Source: Brevundimonas sp.
GTDB lineage: Bacteria > Pseudomonadota > Alphaproteobacteria > Caulobacterales > Caulobacteraceae
NCBI RefSeq assembly: GCF_013823285.1
Contig: NZ_PNLV01000020.1
Location: 1-32,742, forward strand
Direction of reading: 5' to 3'
DNA: 32,742 bases
Shown here: positions 23,535-32,668 of the stretch, piece by piece
Position numbering within the stretch: position 1 is the stretch's first letter
How the letters are laid out: each line of letters begins with the position of its first letter
The notes under the pieces: generated by a model
Databases searched by the model: none
What the model was told of the DNA's origin: nothing
Seen by the model: the letters and a program-made list of their open reading frames with translations, nothing else
Program-made: the position numbers and the translations under genes

Positions 23535-23676
23535 GGCGCGCCTTCCTGGGCTTTCTGGCCCGTCATCGGAATGGAATCGGCGGGACGCCCGCGCCGACAG
23601 GCCAGCCTATGGCAAAAACCGTCCCGATTGAAAACAGGGATCACGCGGGAATGCCCCCGCCCCCCGCACGGTCGCC

Positions 23677-24744
<1,068 letters not shown>

Positions 24745-24923
24745 TCAAAAGGGCTGGTCTGCGGTCGGTCCGCTTCAGCGAAGCCCTGGCGGAGCGCGCA
24801 TCCCCTCACGCACCGCACCCTGATCGTCTTCGGCCGACCTGATGGCCCGTTTGCCCCTCAATCGGAAGGATTACAACCCCTCATGCGAGGGCTTGTGGAA
24901 AGCCCGCGGTGGGCGAGCGGCGG

Positions 24924-25544
24924 TCAGCCGCCGACCGGCTCGATCCCCTGGGCCTTGAGCGCGCGCTGAACGGCCGGGCGGGCCTGCACCTCATCCAGAT
25001 GCGCGTTCAGCTTCGGATAGTCGCCCGCGTCCAGAATGCCCGCCTGACGGGACCAGCGCGTGAAGACCGACAGATAGCCGTCGGCCACCGTGTACTGCGC
25101 GCCCAGCACGAACGGCCCTTTCAGCAGGTGCTGTTCGGCCAGGGCCAGCTTGTCCTGCACGATCTTCAGGGCGGCGTCCTTCGCGTCGCCTTCCAGCGGC
25201 GGGCGCGAGAACATCAGGCGACCCAGGGCCGGGTGCAGGGACGCGGCGGCCCAACCGTTGAAGGCGTCCATGCGAGCGCGCTGGAAGGCGTCGGCCGGCA
25301 CGAGGTTCTTTTCCGGATGTCGATCCGCGATCCACGGCATGATGACGGCGTTTTCGGTCAGGACGCCCTGCTCCGTCGCCAGCGCCGGGGTCACGCCCGC
25401 CGGATTGACCTCCAGATACTCGGGGGTCTTCTGCTCACCCTTCTTCAGGTCGATCTTCACGCCCTCATAGTCCGCGCCCGCCTCTTCAAACGCGATATGA
25501 GACGCCAGGGCGCAGGCGCCGGGGGAGTAATAGAGCTTCAGCAT
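24924..25544 (-). CDS. Beta-class glutathione S-transferase
   Basis: This 206-residue GST begins MLKLYYSPGACALASHI. The cysteine at position 11 corresponds to Cys10 of Proteus beta-class GST (KLYYTPGSCSL), which forms a mixed disulfide with glutathione. The N-terminal domain continues with VNPAGVTPAL and TENAVIMPWIAD. The helical domain has the capping box YTVADGYLSVFTRW. Beta-class enzymes act on chlorinated aromatics or in redox protection; the natural substrate is unknown here. I chose ATG 25544, with AGGA 8 nt upstream, over the ATG at 25553, whose ribosome site would be too close. It is leftward and ends about 200 nt before mreB. Confidence 0.92.
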   Translation of the reverse strand: MLKLYYSPGACALASHIAFEEAGADYEGVKIDLKKGEQKTPEYLEVNPAGVTPALATEQGVLTENAVIMPWIADRHPEKNLVPADAFQRARMDAFNGWAAASLHPALGRLMFSRPPLEGDAKDAALKIVQDKLALAEQHLLKGPFVLGAQYTVADGYLSVFTRWSRQAGILDAGDYPKLNAHLDEVQARPAVQRALKAQGIEPVGG

Positions 25545-25604
25545 GGTCGTCATCCTGGAGGAGGCGGAATGGAACAGCCTAGGTGTGAAGCCCGGGAGCT
25601 GAAA

Positions 25605-25886
25605 TCAAGCGACCTGCGCCGCCGGTTTCCAGCGGGCCAGCGGGATCAGGCGCTCCGCCTCCCGATCAAAGGCGTCCTCGGCTTCGGCCAGATCGTGAAG
25701 TATGCGCGGGCCCCGCGGCCCGGTCAGGCGGTAGTAGGCCGTCACCTCGCGCCCGTTGAGATCGATTTCCGCGACCTTGTGCAGAACCACCGGGCCCTGG
25801 CTGCGCAGGGTCGAGGAAAAGGCTGCGCGCGTCATCGCGCAGGCGCCTGATGTGATGTCTGCACTGTCCGCATCCCCTGCCAGCAT
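25605..25886 (-). CDS. Hypothetical small soluble protein
   Basis: I do not recognise this family. The 93-residue product reads MLAGDADSADITSGAC, then an alpha/beta-looking core containing VVLHKVAEIDLNGREVTAYYRLTG and DAFDREAERLIPLARWKP. There is no signal peptide or membrane helix. ATG 25886 was chosen because GGAG lies 7 nt upstream; the frame remains open to 25970 without support. It is on the same strand as the beta-class GST, 60 nt upstream of it, and diverges from the DUF1028 gene. The coding-like amino-acid pattern and the good ribosome site favour a real gene. Confidence 0.6.
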   Translation of the reverse strand: MLAGDADSADITSGACAMTRAAFSSTLRSQGPVVLHKVAEIDLNGREVTAYYRLTGPRGPRILHDLAEAEDAFDREAERLIPLARWKPAAQVA

Positions 25887-26027
25887 GGTCCGTCTCCGTT
25901 TTCGCGAGACGCCAACCCGATCCGGGTGCGGAAAGTTCCAGCGTGGCCATACGAAGCCTGCAAGGCGCAACCGTCACGCTCGCCGCTCGTTTGGCCCGGA
26001 CCCAGCCGCAGCCGGAGCTCCCGCCTC

Positions 26028-26702
26028 ATGACCTTCTCCCTGGTGGCGCGCTGCGCCCGCACAGGACAATTCGGCGTCGCAGCGGTCACGGCCGTCCCGG
26101 CGGTAGGGAAGCTCCTGACCCACGCCGCCGCGGGCGCGGGCGCGGTGGCCACCCAGGCGCGAGTGAACCCCTATCTGGGCATCGACGGGCTGAACCTGCT
26201 GCGGCAAGGCCTGTCGGCCGAGGCGGTGCATGCGGCGCTGCTGACCACCGATCCGGCCATCCGCTTCCGCCAGTTCGCGGTGATCGACCGGGAGGGCCGC
26301 ACGGCGACCTTCACCGGCGAGGCGTGTCTGGACTGGTGCGGATCGCTGCAGCGGGACGGCTTCAGCGCCCAGGGCAACCGGCTGGCGGGCGCCCACGTGC
26401 TGACCCGAACGGCCGAGCGATTCGAGGCCATGCCGGACGAGGCCCTGGCCGACCGTCTGCTGGAGGCCCTGGCGGAAGGCGTGGCGGCCGGCGGCGATGC
26501 AAAGGGCGAGGTCTCGGCCACCGTCTATGTGATGGGCACGGAAGACTATCCGCTATGGGACATCCGCGTGGACCACCATCCCGAGCCGATCACGGAACTG
26601 CGCCGCCTGCACCAGGTATTCAGGGAGAAGGTCGTGCCCGAGATCAAGACCATGCCCACCCGCGAGAACCCGGCGGGCGAGGAAGGCGAAGTCCCGATCT
26701 AG
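26028..26702 (+). CDS. DUF1028 family protein
   Basis: The 224-residue product starts MTFSLVARCARTGQFGVAAVTAVPAVG, the defining N-terminus of DUF1028 proteins, which resemble Ntn-hydrolases. Further conserved stretches are GAVATQARVNPYLGIDGLNLL, RQFAVIDREGRTATFTGEAC, FSAQGNRLAG and DYPLWDIRVDHHPEPITEL. The N-terminal Thr/Ser after Met could serve as nucleophile if processed, but this is inference. The function of the family is unestablished. The ATG at 26028 is preceded by GGAG (10 nt). Its TAG stop overlaps the stop of the convergent secreted-protein gene through a shared CTAG palindrome. Confidence 0.92.
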   Translation: MTFSLVARCARTGQFGVAAVTAVPAVGKLLTHAAAGAGAVATQARVNPYLGIDGLNLLRQGLSAEAVHAALLTTDPAIRFRQFAVIDREGRTATFTGEACLDWCGSLQRDGFSAQGNRLAGAHVLTRTAERFEAMPDEALADRLLEALAEGVAAGGDAKGEVSATVYVMGTEDYPLWDIRVDHHPEPITELRRLHQVFREKVVPEIKTMPTRENPAGEEGEVPI

Positions 26703-27316
26703 GGTTCAGTGACAAACCGGAGGGCGTTCATGAACATCATCCCGCCCGTCATCCCGGCCTCGACCACCTCATCGCCTTCACGCGACCCCCGGAACTTGAA
26801 GCCCCAGTCGCCGTGATGCTGGACCAGAAGGAAGGTGACGAACGGCCCCTCCTCGCTCCTGGCCGTGAAGACGGCGTGGAGCGGCGGCTCGTCCTGGGTC
26901 GGCGCGGTCAGGAGAGGAAAGCCGCCCTCATAGGCGACGGCATCCGGAAGGCGCGCGCGGACGGCGGCCGTGGAGATCTCCAGCACCTGTTCCGCCGTCG
27001 CCTGATCGGCGTAGCGGGTGGCATAGACCGTGGCGCTCATCCGGGACGCCCGCGTATGGCAGCTTACGTCGTCGCCCTGGACGATGCCGTCGCCCAAGGC
27101 GGGATAGACCGTGACCGAATTGCTGGCCTCTCCCGGCGTGAAGTGACAGGTCAGGCCGCTCTGAACATGGCGCAGGGTCGGGACGGTGTCGGTGGTTATG
27201 TTTTCGAACACGCCCTCGGCGCCGGCGGCGGCGATCAGGAGGTCCGCTTCGGCGCGAGCGGATGCGGCCGGGTCGTTCTGGGCCGCCAGGCCGGCGAGAA
27301 GCATCATCCAGACCAT
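26699..27316 (-). CDS. Hypothetical secreted protein
   Basis: This is a 205-residue protein with a short signal-like N-terminus (MVWMMLLAGLAAQ), implying export. The mature part includes two cysteines (GLTCHF and DVSCHTRA) about 27 residues apart that could form a disulfide. Its segments look beta-rich (NSVTVYPALGDGIVQ, MSATVYATRYA, LHAVFTARSEEGPFVTFLLVQHHGDWGFKFRG). I do not recognise a domain. AGGAG lies about 8 nt before the ATG. It is downstream of the GNAT gene on the same strand with a 69-nt gap, and its stop codon overlaps that of the DUF1028 gene on the other strand. Confidence 0.72.
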   Translation of the reverse strand: MVWMMLLAGLAAQNDPAASARAEADLLIAAAGAEGVFENITTDTVPTLRHVQSGLTCHFTPGEASNSVTVYPALGDGIVQGDDVSCHTRASRMSATVYATRYADQATAEQVLEISTAAVRARLPDAVAYEGGFPLLTAPTQDEPPLHAVFTARSEEGPFVTFLLVQHHGDWGFKFRGSREGDEVVEAGMTGGMMFMNALRFVTEP

Positions 27317-27385
27317 GGCCGCTCTCCTGTTTCGCCCTGAACATCAGCAGAGGACGGGCGCAGGGTCCATCCACGATCCCTGACG

Positions 27386-27913
27386 TCAGCCCCGGCGCAG
27401 GATGAACTCGTCATCGCGCCAGGACCCGACCGGATACTGGTATTCCCCCGCCTTCTCGAAGCCATAGGCGGCGTACAGCTTTTGCGCCTTCACATTGCCG
27501 CTCCAGACCCCGATCCACAGCGGCCCGTCGGAGTTGGCCTCCATCCATTCCAGCGCGATCTTGAGCAGGGCTGTGCCGACGCCGAGGCCCTGTGCGGCCT
27601 TCGACACGTACAACCGGTGCAGTTCCGCATGGCCCGGTCGCGCGTCAGGATGCGGCAGTCCGCAGCGGCCGGTGTTGGCGAAGCCCAGAATCTCGCCGTC
27701 CCGCTCCGCGACCCAGTACTGGTGATCGCGATCCGTCAATCGAGCACGCGTGGTCGTCTCGCTGAAGGTCTGATCCAGAAATCGCTCCAGATCCTCCGGC
27801 GGATAGGGAATGCCGAAGCCCGTGACGAAGGTCTCGATGAAGGTGGCGCGGCCCAGCGCGGCCAGTGCGGGGGCGTCGTCGGGCGTGGCGGTGCGGATGG
27901 TGAAAGCGGTCAT
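27386..27913 (-). CDS. GNAT family N-acetyltransferase
   Basis: This 175-residue acetyltransferase of the standard GNAT fold opens TIRTATPDDAPALAALGRATF. It has the acceptor-side strands QYWVAERDGEILGFANTG and motif A HRLYVSKAAQGLGVGTALL, where Q-x-L-G-x-G-x-A binds the acetyl-CoA pyrophosphate. It ends with motif B GNVKAQKLYAAYGFEKAGEYQYPVG. The final block is reminiscent of spermidine or protein N-acetyltransferases, but the substrate is not determined. The gene diverges from the histone-deacetylase-family gene, with 62 nt between the two starts. Confidence 0.93.
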   Translation of the reverse strand: MTAFTIRTATPDDAPALAALGRATFIETFVTGFGIPYPPEDLERFLDQTFSETTTRARLTDRDHQYWVAERDGEILGFANTGRCGLPHPDARPGHAELHRLYVSKAAQGLGVGTALLKIALEWMEANSDGPLWIGVWSGNVKAQKLYAAYGFEKAGEYQYPVGSWRDDEFILRRG

Positions 27914-27975
27914 GACGGCGGCATAGCTTTCCCGGCGCGTGACGCAAACCCCGCCGCCTCGCTAGACTGCGACTC

Positions 27976-28893
27976 ATGACCCTGTTCATCACCCACCCCG
28001 ACATGCTCGCCCACGACACCGGTCAGGGGCACCCCGAGCGCTCGGCCCGGCTGGCGGCCGTGCTGGACGCCGTGGACGACGCGGGCCTGTCGCTGGACCG
28101 GCGCGAGGCGACGGAGGCCGAGATTCAGGCCCTGATCCGCGTCCACCCCGAGGCCCACGTTCAGAGGATTCTGGACGCCTCGCCCGCCGCCGGCGTCGTG
28201 GCGCTGGACGCTGACACGGTGCTGTCGCCGGGCAGCGTGCGGGCCGGGCGACTGGCGGCGGGGGCGGCGATCCAGGCGGTGCGGGCCGTGGCGCGCGGCG
28301 AGGCTGATCGCGCCTTTGCCGCCGTGCGTCCCCCGGGCCACCACGCGGAGCCGGACAAGGCCATGGGGTTCTGCCTGTTCTCCAATGTGGCCGTCGCCGC
28401 GCGCGAAGCCCAGACGCTGGGTATGGCGAGGGTCGCGGTGATCGACTTCGACGTGCACCACGGCAACGGCACCCAGGCGGCGTTCGAGAACGACGCCAGC
28501 CTCTTTCTGGGCTCCATCCATCAGATGCCGCTCTATCCCGGCACCGGCGCGGCGAACGAGACAGGCGTAGGCAACATCGTCAACGCCCCGGTTCCACCCC
28601 ACGCGGCGCGCGAGGCCTGGCGGGCTACCTTCTCCGGCGGGCTGATGCCCGCGCTGGACGACTTTGATCCCGACCTTGTGATCATCTCGGCGGGCTTCGA
28701 CGCCCACCGCCGCGATCCGTTGGCGCACCAGTCTCTGGAGGCCGAGGATTTCGCCTGGGCCACGCGGGCGGTGATCGAGGTGGCCCGCGCCCGCTGCGGC
28801 GGCAAGGTTGTCTCGTCGCTGGAGGGCGGCTACGACCTGAATGGACTGGGCCTGTCGGCCGTCGCCCATCTGCGGGCGCTAGGGGAGGGATAG
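27976..28893 (+). CDS. Histone-deacetylase-family zinc amidohydrolase
   Basis: This 305-residue member of the arginase/deacetylase superfamily is related to acetoin-utilisation protein AcuC and acetylpolyamine amidohydrolases. Catalytic features are complete: paired histidines H122-H123 (RPPGHHAEP), zinc ligands D159 and H161 ([12 protein letters not shown]), D242 ([11 protein letters not shown]), and the transition-state tyrosine Y286 in SLEGGYDL. Near the N-terminus, [12 protein letters not shown] is the expected substrate-entrance motif. The likely reaction is hydrolysis of an acetyl-amide on a polyamine, protein lysine or small molecule; which one is unknown. In many alphaproteobacteria a gene of this family lies near xseB; here xseB is 1.5 kb downstream. 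Confidence 0.94.
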   Translation: MTLFITHPDMLAHDTGQGHPERSARLAAVLDAVDDAGLSLDRREATEAEIQALIRVHPEAHVQRILDASPAAGVVALDADTVLSPGSVRAGRLAAGAAIQAVRAVARGEADRAFAAVRPPGHHAEPDKAMGFCLFSNVAVAAREAQTLGMARVAVIDFDVHHGNGTQAAFENDASLFLGSIHQMPLYPGTGAANETGVGNIVNAPVPPHAAREAWRATFSGGLMPALDDFDPDLVIISAGFDAHRRDPLAHQSLEAEDFAWATRAVIEVARARCGGKVVSSLEGGYDLNGLGLSAVAHLRALGEG

Positions 28894-28934
28894 ACGCGCG
28901 AAACCTTTGATGCCAAAGGCGTCCGTGTCCGGCC

Positions 28935-29579
28935 ATGACGATCCAGAATCTCCCCGCTGAGTCGATTCCCGTCCGCCCCCCGGCGGCGCCCGCCGCCGTG
29001 CGCGCGCCGGGCGCCATCACCCTTGCCCGCCACGGCCGCCCGGCCCTGTCCCGCAAGGTGCTGCTGACATCCCAAGGCTACCGCGACTGGTGGGCGACCT
29101 ATGAGGTGGGCGGGCTGTGCAAGAAGCAGACGCCGCCGCCGGGCCTGCTGCAGACCGCTGCCCGCGCCGACGCCATCTTCGTCTCGACGCGGCCCCGCGC
29201 CATCGAGACGGCGGGCCATGTGGCGGGCGAACGCGAACTTTCCATAGACCCCGTTTTCATCGAAGCTCCCCTGCCCCCGCCCGCCTTTCCGGCCTGGGTG
29301 AAGCTGTCGCCCCGCTGGTGGGGCGTGGTCTCGCGCATCTGGTGGTGGGCCTTCGACCTGCATGACGAGGGCGAGGAAAGCCGCGATCTGGCCAAGGCGC
29401 GGGCGGTGAAAGCCGCCGACGTCCTGATCGCCCGCGCCGAGCAAGGCGAGGAGGTGCTGGTGCTGGCCCACGGCTTCTTCAACGCCATGATCGGCCATCG
29501 GCTCAAGGCCCTGGGCTGGCAATGCACCCTGGACCAGGGTTTCAAATACTGGTCCAGCCGCCGCTTCGAGAAGCGCTGA
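28935..29579 (+). CDS. Histidine phosphatase family protein
   Basis: The product is 214 residues. A Pro/Ala-rich N-terminus (1-27) precedes the RHG motif at R32-H33-G34 (ITLARHGRP), whose histidine would be phosphorylated. Other superfamily signatures are STRPRAIETA (second arginine, then E) and the second catalytic histidine in VLVLAHGFFNAMIGHRL. A Trp-rich middle (KLSPRWWGVVSRIWWWAFDL) is unusual and may mediate membrane or hydrophobic contact. The substrate is unknown; the family spans phosphoglycerate mutases, SixA-like protein phosphatases and others. It follows the deacetylase gene by 41 nt and is followed by a short hairpin with TTT. Confidence 0.9.
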   Translation: MTIQNLPAESIPVRPPAAPAAVRAPGAITLARHGRPALSRKVLLTSQGYRDWWATYEVGGLCKKQTPPPGLLQTAARADAIFVSTRPRAIETAGHVAGERELSIDPVFIEAPLPPPAFPAWVKLSPRWWGVVSRIWWWAFDLHDEGEESRDLAKARAVKAADVLIARAEQGEEVLVLAHGFFNAMIGHRLKALGWQCTLDQGFKYWSSRRFEKR

Positions 29580-29586
29580 CCGCCCC

Positions 29587-29603
29587 CCCTCCGTCGCGGA
29601 GGG
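29587..29603 (+). terminator. Possible terminator after the histidine phosphatase gene
   Basis: CCCTCCG (29587-29593), loop TCG, CGGAGGG (29597-29603) form a perfect 7-bp stem followed by TTT, starting 8 nt after the stop codon. The T-tract is short, so efficiency is doubtful. Confidence 0.45.
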
Positions 29604-29665
29604 TTTCACATGACGCGGCGTCGCGTTCTGCTTATGTTCGAGCGTGACCGCAAAGGAGACCGCCG

Positions 29666-30289
29666 ATGGCCCAGGATCTGATGTTCTACACCAACCCCAT
29701 GTCGCGGGGCCGCATCGTCCGCTGGATGCTGGAGGAGACGGGCGCCGACTACGCCGAGACGGTGGTCGATTACGGCACGACCATGAAGGGCGCCGACTAT
29801 CTGGCGATCAATCCCATGGGCAAGGTGCCCGCGATCCGGCATGGCGACCAGATCATCACCGAATGCGCCGCCATCTGCGCCTATCTGGCCGACGCCTTTC
29901 CCAAGGCTGGTCTGGCGCCGGCGCTGGACCGGCGCGGGGCCTACTATCGCTGGATGTTCTTCGCCGCCGGACCGCTGGAGGCCGCGGTCACCAACCAGGC
30001 GCTGCAGGTCGAGGTGCCGGCCGACAAGCAGGGCTTCGTGGGCTACGGCTCCATGGCGGCGGTGCTGGACGCCCTGTCCGGTGCGGTGAAGGCCGGACCC
30101 TACATCGCCGGCGATCGCTTCACGGCGGCGGACGTCTATGTGGGCGCCCAGATCGGCTGGGGCCTGCAGTTCGGCACCATCGAGAAGCGCCCCGAGTTCG
30201 CCGACTATGCCCACCGGGTGATGGACCGGGACGCCTGGCGCCGCGCCACCGAAAAGGACGACGCCCTGACGCCGAAACAGGCCGGTTGA
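29666..30289 (+). CDS. Glutathione S-transferase family protein
   Basis: This is the third GST in the window, at 207 residues. The N-terminal thioredoxin-like domain has the active-site turn TNPMSRGRIVRWMLEE (Ser13-Arg14) and the glutathione motifs INPMGKVPAI and ITECAAICAYLAD. The C-terminal domain has the capping box FTAADVYVGAQIGWGLQFG. The S-R-G-R-I-V-R-W turn differs from both other GSTs here, so these are not recent duplicates. AAAGGAG lies about 7 nt before the ATG. The gene sits upstream of xseB. Substrate unknown. Confidence 0.92.
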   Translation: MAQDLMFYTNPMSRGRIVRWMLEETGADYAETVVDYGTTMKGADYLAINPMGKVPAIRHGDQIITECAAICAYLADAFPKAGLAPALDRRGAYYRWMFFAAGPLEAAVTNQALQVEVPADKQGFVGYGSMAAVLDALSGAVKAGPYIAGDRFTAADVYVGAQIGWGLQFGTIEKRPEFADYAHRVMDRDAWRRATEKDDALTPKQAG

Positions 30290-30370
30290 CTCTTTTTCTG
30301 GAGCGGGCCGTTCCGCCGCGTGACCAAGATGGTCTAGGGTCGGCCGACTCTCCGGATGCGCGAAAAGACC

Positions 30371-30622
30371 ATGGCCGACGACCCCAAGACCATTCCCGCC
30401 GATCTCAGCTTCGAGGACGCCCTGGCTCAGCTTGAGCAGATCGTCTCCGAGCTGGAATCCGGCCAGGCCCCGCTGGAGCGTTCCATCGCCATCTATGAGC
30501 GGGGCGCTGCCCTGAAGGCGCACTGCGAGGCGCGGCTGAAGGCCGCCCAGCTGCGGGTCGAGAAGATCGTGGTCGGCGCCGACGGCCAGGCAAGGGGCGC
30601 CGAACCCGCCGAGTTCTCGTGA
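30371..30622 (+). CDS. xseB: Exodeoxyribonuclease VII small subunit
   Basis: This 83-residue XseB is the small, multi-copy subunit that assembles with XseA to degrade single-stranded DNA. The diagnostic coiled-coil sequence is present: [34 protein letters not shown], read in pieces, then [23 protein letters not shown] 30371 gives the family length; the frame extends five codons to an earlier ATG at 30356. The TGA overlaps the csaA ATG by one base. An inverted repeat GACCA-AGA-TGGTC lies at 30322-30334, about 35 nt upstream of the start, and might mark a regulatory site. xseA is not in the window. Confidence 0.96.
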   Translation: MADDPKTIPADLSFEDALAQLEQIVSELESGQAPLERSIAIYERGAALKAHCEARLKAAQLRVEKIVVGADGQARGAEPAEFS

Positions 30623-30975
30623 TGACCGGCCCGGCGGCCGATCAGATCGCCTTCGACGACTTCATGAAGGTGGACGTGCGCGTCGGACAGGTCCTCAAGG
30701 CCGAGCCCTTTCCGGAGGCGCGCAAGCCCGCCTATCGCCTGACCATCGACTTCGGCCCGGACATCGGGGTGAAGCGCTCCTCGGCCCAGATCACGAAACA
30801 CTACACGATCGACGAGCTGCAAGGCCGCAAGGTCGCCGCCGTGGTGAATTTTCCGCCCCGCCAGATCGGACCGATGATGTCCGAGGTCCTGACCCTCGGT
30901 TTTCCCGACGCCGACGGCGAGGTGGTGCTGGTGGGCGTGGACCGCGAGGTTCCGGTGGGAGGCCGTCTGTTTTGA
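30622..30975 (+). CDS. csaA: tRNA-binding-domain protein CsaA
   Basis: This 117-residue stand-alone OB-fold protein is of the CsaA type, related to the C-terminal tRNA-binding domains of MetRS and PheRS. Hallmarks are [49 protein letters not shown], and the [27 protein letters not shown] segment that forms the dimer and nucleic-acid surface. In Bacillus CsaA has chaperone-like activity linked to secretion. ATG 30622 overlaps the xseB stop (TGATG); a GTG at 30619 is also possible. Its stop overlaps the TTG start of ispA. The role between a nuclease subunit and an isoprenoid gene is not obvious. Confidence 0.94.
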   Translation: MTGPAADQIAFDDFMKVDVRVGQVLKAEPFPEARKPAYRLTIDFGPDIGVKRSSAQITKHYTIDELQGRKVAAVVNFPPRQIGPMMSEVLTLGFPDADGEVVLVGVDREVPVGGRLF

Positions 30976-31895
30976 GCCGGTCCGATCCCTATCCCGCCGC
31001 CAATTCGCCGGAACAGGCCATGGCCGACCGCGTGGCGGAGGTGGCCGATCTGGTCACCGTGGCGCTGGACGAACTGCTGCCCCGGGCGGACGGCCCCGAG
31101 GCGCGCCTGACCGAGGCCATGCGCTACGCCGCCCTCGGACCCGGCAAACGGCTGCGGCCGTTCTTCGCCCTTGAAGCCGCCCGCCTGTTCGACATCGAGG
31201 AGCGGCCGGTGCTGCGCGCCGCCTGCGCGCTGGAGTGCGTGCACGCCTATTCGCTGATCCATGACGATCTGCCGTGCATGGACGACGACGACATGCGCCG
31301 GGGCCGTCCCACCCTGCACCGGGCCTATGACGAGGCCACCGCCGTGCTGGCCGGCGACGCGCTGCAGACCGCCGCCTTCGACATCATCCTGGACGAGGAC
31401 ACCCACGACGACCCCGGCGTGCGCTGCGAGCTGGCCATGCGCCTGTCCTTCGCGTCAGGCGCGCGCGGCATGGCCGGCGGCCAGATGATCGACCTGATGG
31501 GGGTGCGCGACGATCTGGGCGGGGTGGCGCGCATGCAGCGCCTCAAGACCGGAGCCCTGATCACCTACGCCTTCGAAATACCCCTGATCATCGCCCATGC
31601 GCGCGAGGAGCACCGGACCGCCCTGCTCGCCTTCGCCCACGACCTGGGCCTCGCCTACCAGATCGTCGACGACCTGCTGGACGCCGAGGGGGACGAGGAT
31701 CTGCTGGGCAAGGCGGCGGGCGGCAAGGACGCGGCCCGGGGCAAGACCAATTTCGTCACCCTGCTGGGTGTCGACGCGGCGCGCGAGCGGGTGGACCACC
31801 TGGCTCATCAGGCGCGGGACCACCTGACGCCCTTCGGTCCCGACGCCGAGATGCTGAAAGCCAGCGTCGACCACGTCCTGCACCGCCGAAGCTGA
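30972..31895 (+). CDS. ispA: Farnesyl diphosphate synthase / polyprenyl synthetase
   Basis: This short-chain trans-prenyltransferase condenses IPP with DMAPP/GPP to FPP for quinone, bactoprenol and hopanoid synthesis. The 307-residue product has the first Asp-rich motif D98-D-L-P-C-M-D104 (two extra residues between, as in type II IspA) followed by [10 protein letters not shown]. The second motif D233-D-L-L-D237 follows [16 protein letters not shown] supplies the IPP-binding Lys-Arg. I chose TTG 30972: GGGAGG lies 9 nt upstream and the start overlaps the csaA stop as TTGA. An ATG at 31020 would shorten the N-terminus by 16 residues. dxs, the usual next gene in many relatives, is absent; a superoxide dismutase gene follows. 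Confidence 0.95.
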   Translation: MSRSDPYPAANSPEQAMADRVAEVADLVTVALDELLPRADGPEARLTEAMRYAALGPGKRLRPFFALEAARLFDIEERPVLRAACALECVHAYSLIHDDLPCMDDDDMRRGRPTLHRAYDEATAVLAGDALQTAAFDIILDEDTHDDPGVRCELAMRLSFASGARGMAGGQMIDLMGVRDDLGGVARMQRLKTGALITYAFEIPLIIAHAREEHRTALLAFAHDLGLAYQIVDDLLDAEGDEDLLGKAAGGKDAARGKTNFVTLLGVDAARERVDHLAHQARDHLTPFGPDAEMLKASVDHVLHRRS

Positions 31896-31927
31896 GCCGT
31901 AATCCCCGGAATTCGGGCCTGCATGGC

Positions 31928-31960
31928 TTGGGTCCGGCATCGCTTCACCTACATGAAGCG
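31928..31960 (+). promoter_or_regulatory. Candidate superoxide dismutase promoter with an internal palindrome
   Basis: TTGGGT (31928-31933) and TACAT (31950-31954), 16 nt apart, could be -35 and -10. The -10 lies in the perfect inverted repeat CGCTTCA-CCTACA-TGAAGCG (31941-31960), which would suit a dimeric repressor or a leader hairpin. The promoter call is tentative; the inverted repeat is certain. Confidence 0.45.
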
Positions 31961-31982
31961 TTGAGACCGAACGATTGCCGAC

Positions 31983-31990
31983 AAAAGGAG
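31983..31990 (+). promoter_or_regulatory. Strong ribosome binding site of the superoxide dismutase gene
   Basis: AAAAGGAG lies 7 nt before ATG 31998. It is among the best ribosome sites in the window, consistent with high expression. Confidence 0.75.
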
Positions 31991-31997
31991 TCACACC

Positions 31998-32612
31998 ATG
32001 GCCTTCACCCTCCCCGACCTGCCCTACGCCTATGACGCGCTGGAGCCGGCGATCGACAAGGAGACGATGACCTTCCACCACGACAAGCACCACAAGACCT
32101 ATGTGGACAAGCTGAACGAGGCGGTGGACGCCGACTCGAGCCTGCAGGGCAAGTCGCTGGAAGAGCTTTTCGCCAGTATCTCCAAGGTGCCCAAGGCCGT
32201 GCGCAACAACGGCGGCGGTCACTGGAACCACCGCCTGTTCTGGGAGCTGTTGGCCCCGCAGGGTGAGACCGGCGAACCCTCCGCCGAGCTGAAGGCCCAA
32301 ATCGACAAGGACCTGGGCGGCATGGACAAGTTCCAGGAAGCCTTCAACGCCGCCGGCGCCGGCCAGTTCGGTTCAGGCTGGGCCTGGCTGATCTGGCAGG
32401 ACGGCAAGCTGAAGGTCACCTCCACCCCCAACCAGGACAACCCCCTGATGGACGTGGCCGACGAGCGCGGCGCGGTCGTCCTGGGCGCCGACGTCTGGGA
32501 GCACGCCTATTACCTGAAGTACCAGAATCGCCGCCCCGATTACCTCAAGGCCTTCTGGACCGTGGTGAACTGGAACAAGGTCAACGACCTGTTCGCGGCC
32601 GCCAGGGGCTGA
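31998..32612 (+). CDS. Iron/manganese superoxide dismutase (Mn-type signature)
   Basis: This 204-residue enzyme dismutates superoxide to peroxide and oxygen in the cytosol. The metal ligands are all present: H27 (MTFHHDKHH), H78 ([10 protein letters not shown]), D165 and H169 ([13 protein letters not shown]). The outer-sphere glutamine appears as Q146 in TPNQDNPLM, and the alternative position holds glycines (GGGH, 72-75). That arrangement is typical of Mn-SODs rather than Fe-SODs, though many alphaproteobacterial members are cambialistic. No signal peptide is present. Expression is suggested to be strong by the ribosome site and the terminator, and possibly regulated through the promoter palindrome. 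Symbols sodA or sodB are both used for such genes, so none is assigned. Confidence 0.96.
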   Translation: MAFTLPDLPYAYDALEPAIDKETMTFHHDKHHKTYVDKLNEAVDADSSLQGKSLEELFASISKVPKAVRNNGGGHWNHRLFWELLAPQGETGEPSAELKAQIDKDLGGMDKFQEAFNAAGAGQFGSGWAWLIWQDGKLKVTSTPNQDNPLMDVADERGAVVLGADVWEHAYYLKYQNRRPDYLKAFWTVVNWNKVNDLFAAARG

Positions 32613-32621
32613 TGACCACAG

Positions 32622-32649
32622 CGCCCCGCCGGATCGGCGGGGCGTTTTT
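32622..32649 (+). terminator. Strong rho-independent terminator after superoxide dismutase
   Basis: CGCCCCGCC (32622-32630) pairs with GGCGGGGCG (32636-32644), the stem can close one pair further, and TTTTT (32645-32649) follows at once, then CTTTT. It starts 10 nt after the stop codon and cleanly ends the transcript. Confidence 0.92.
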
Positions 32650-32668
32650 CTTTTCGGGGACACGATCC

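Noticed and set aside
24878-24905. Two overlapping hairpins (CCCTC/GAGGG and GGGCTT/AAGCCC) upstream of mreB, considered as an attenuator
   Set aside because: Stems are only 5-6 bp and there is no T-tract on the relevant strand; noted in the mreB entry but not called.
25943-27340. A 465-codon plus-strand frame spanning the DUF1028 gene and the next gene
   Set aside because: It reads DUF1028 in the wrong frame and runs antisense to the following gene; Arg/Gly/Pro-rich artefact.
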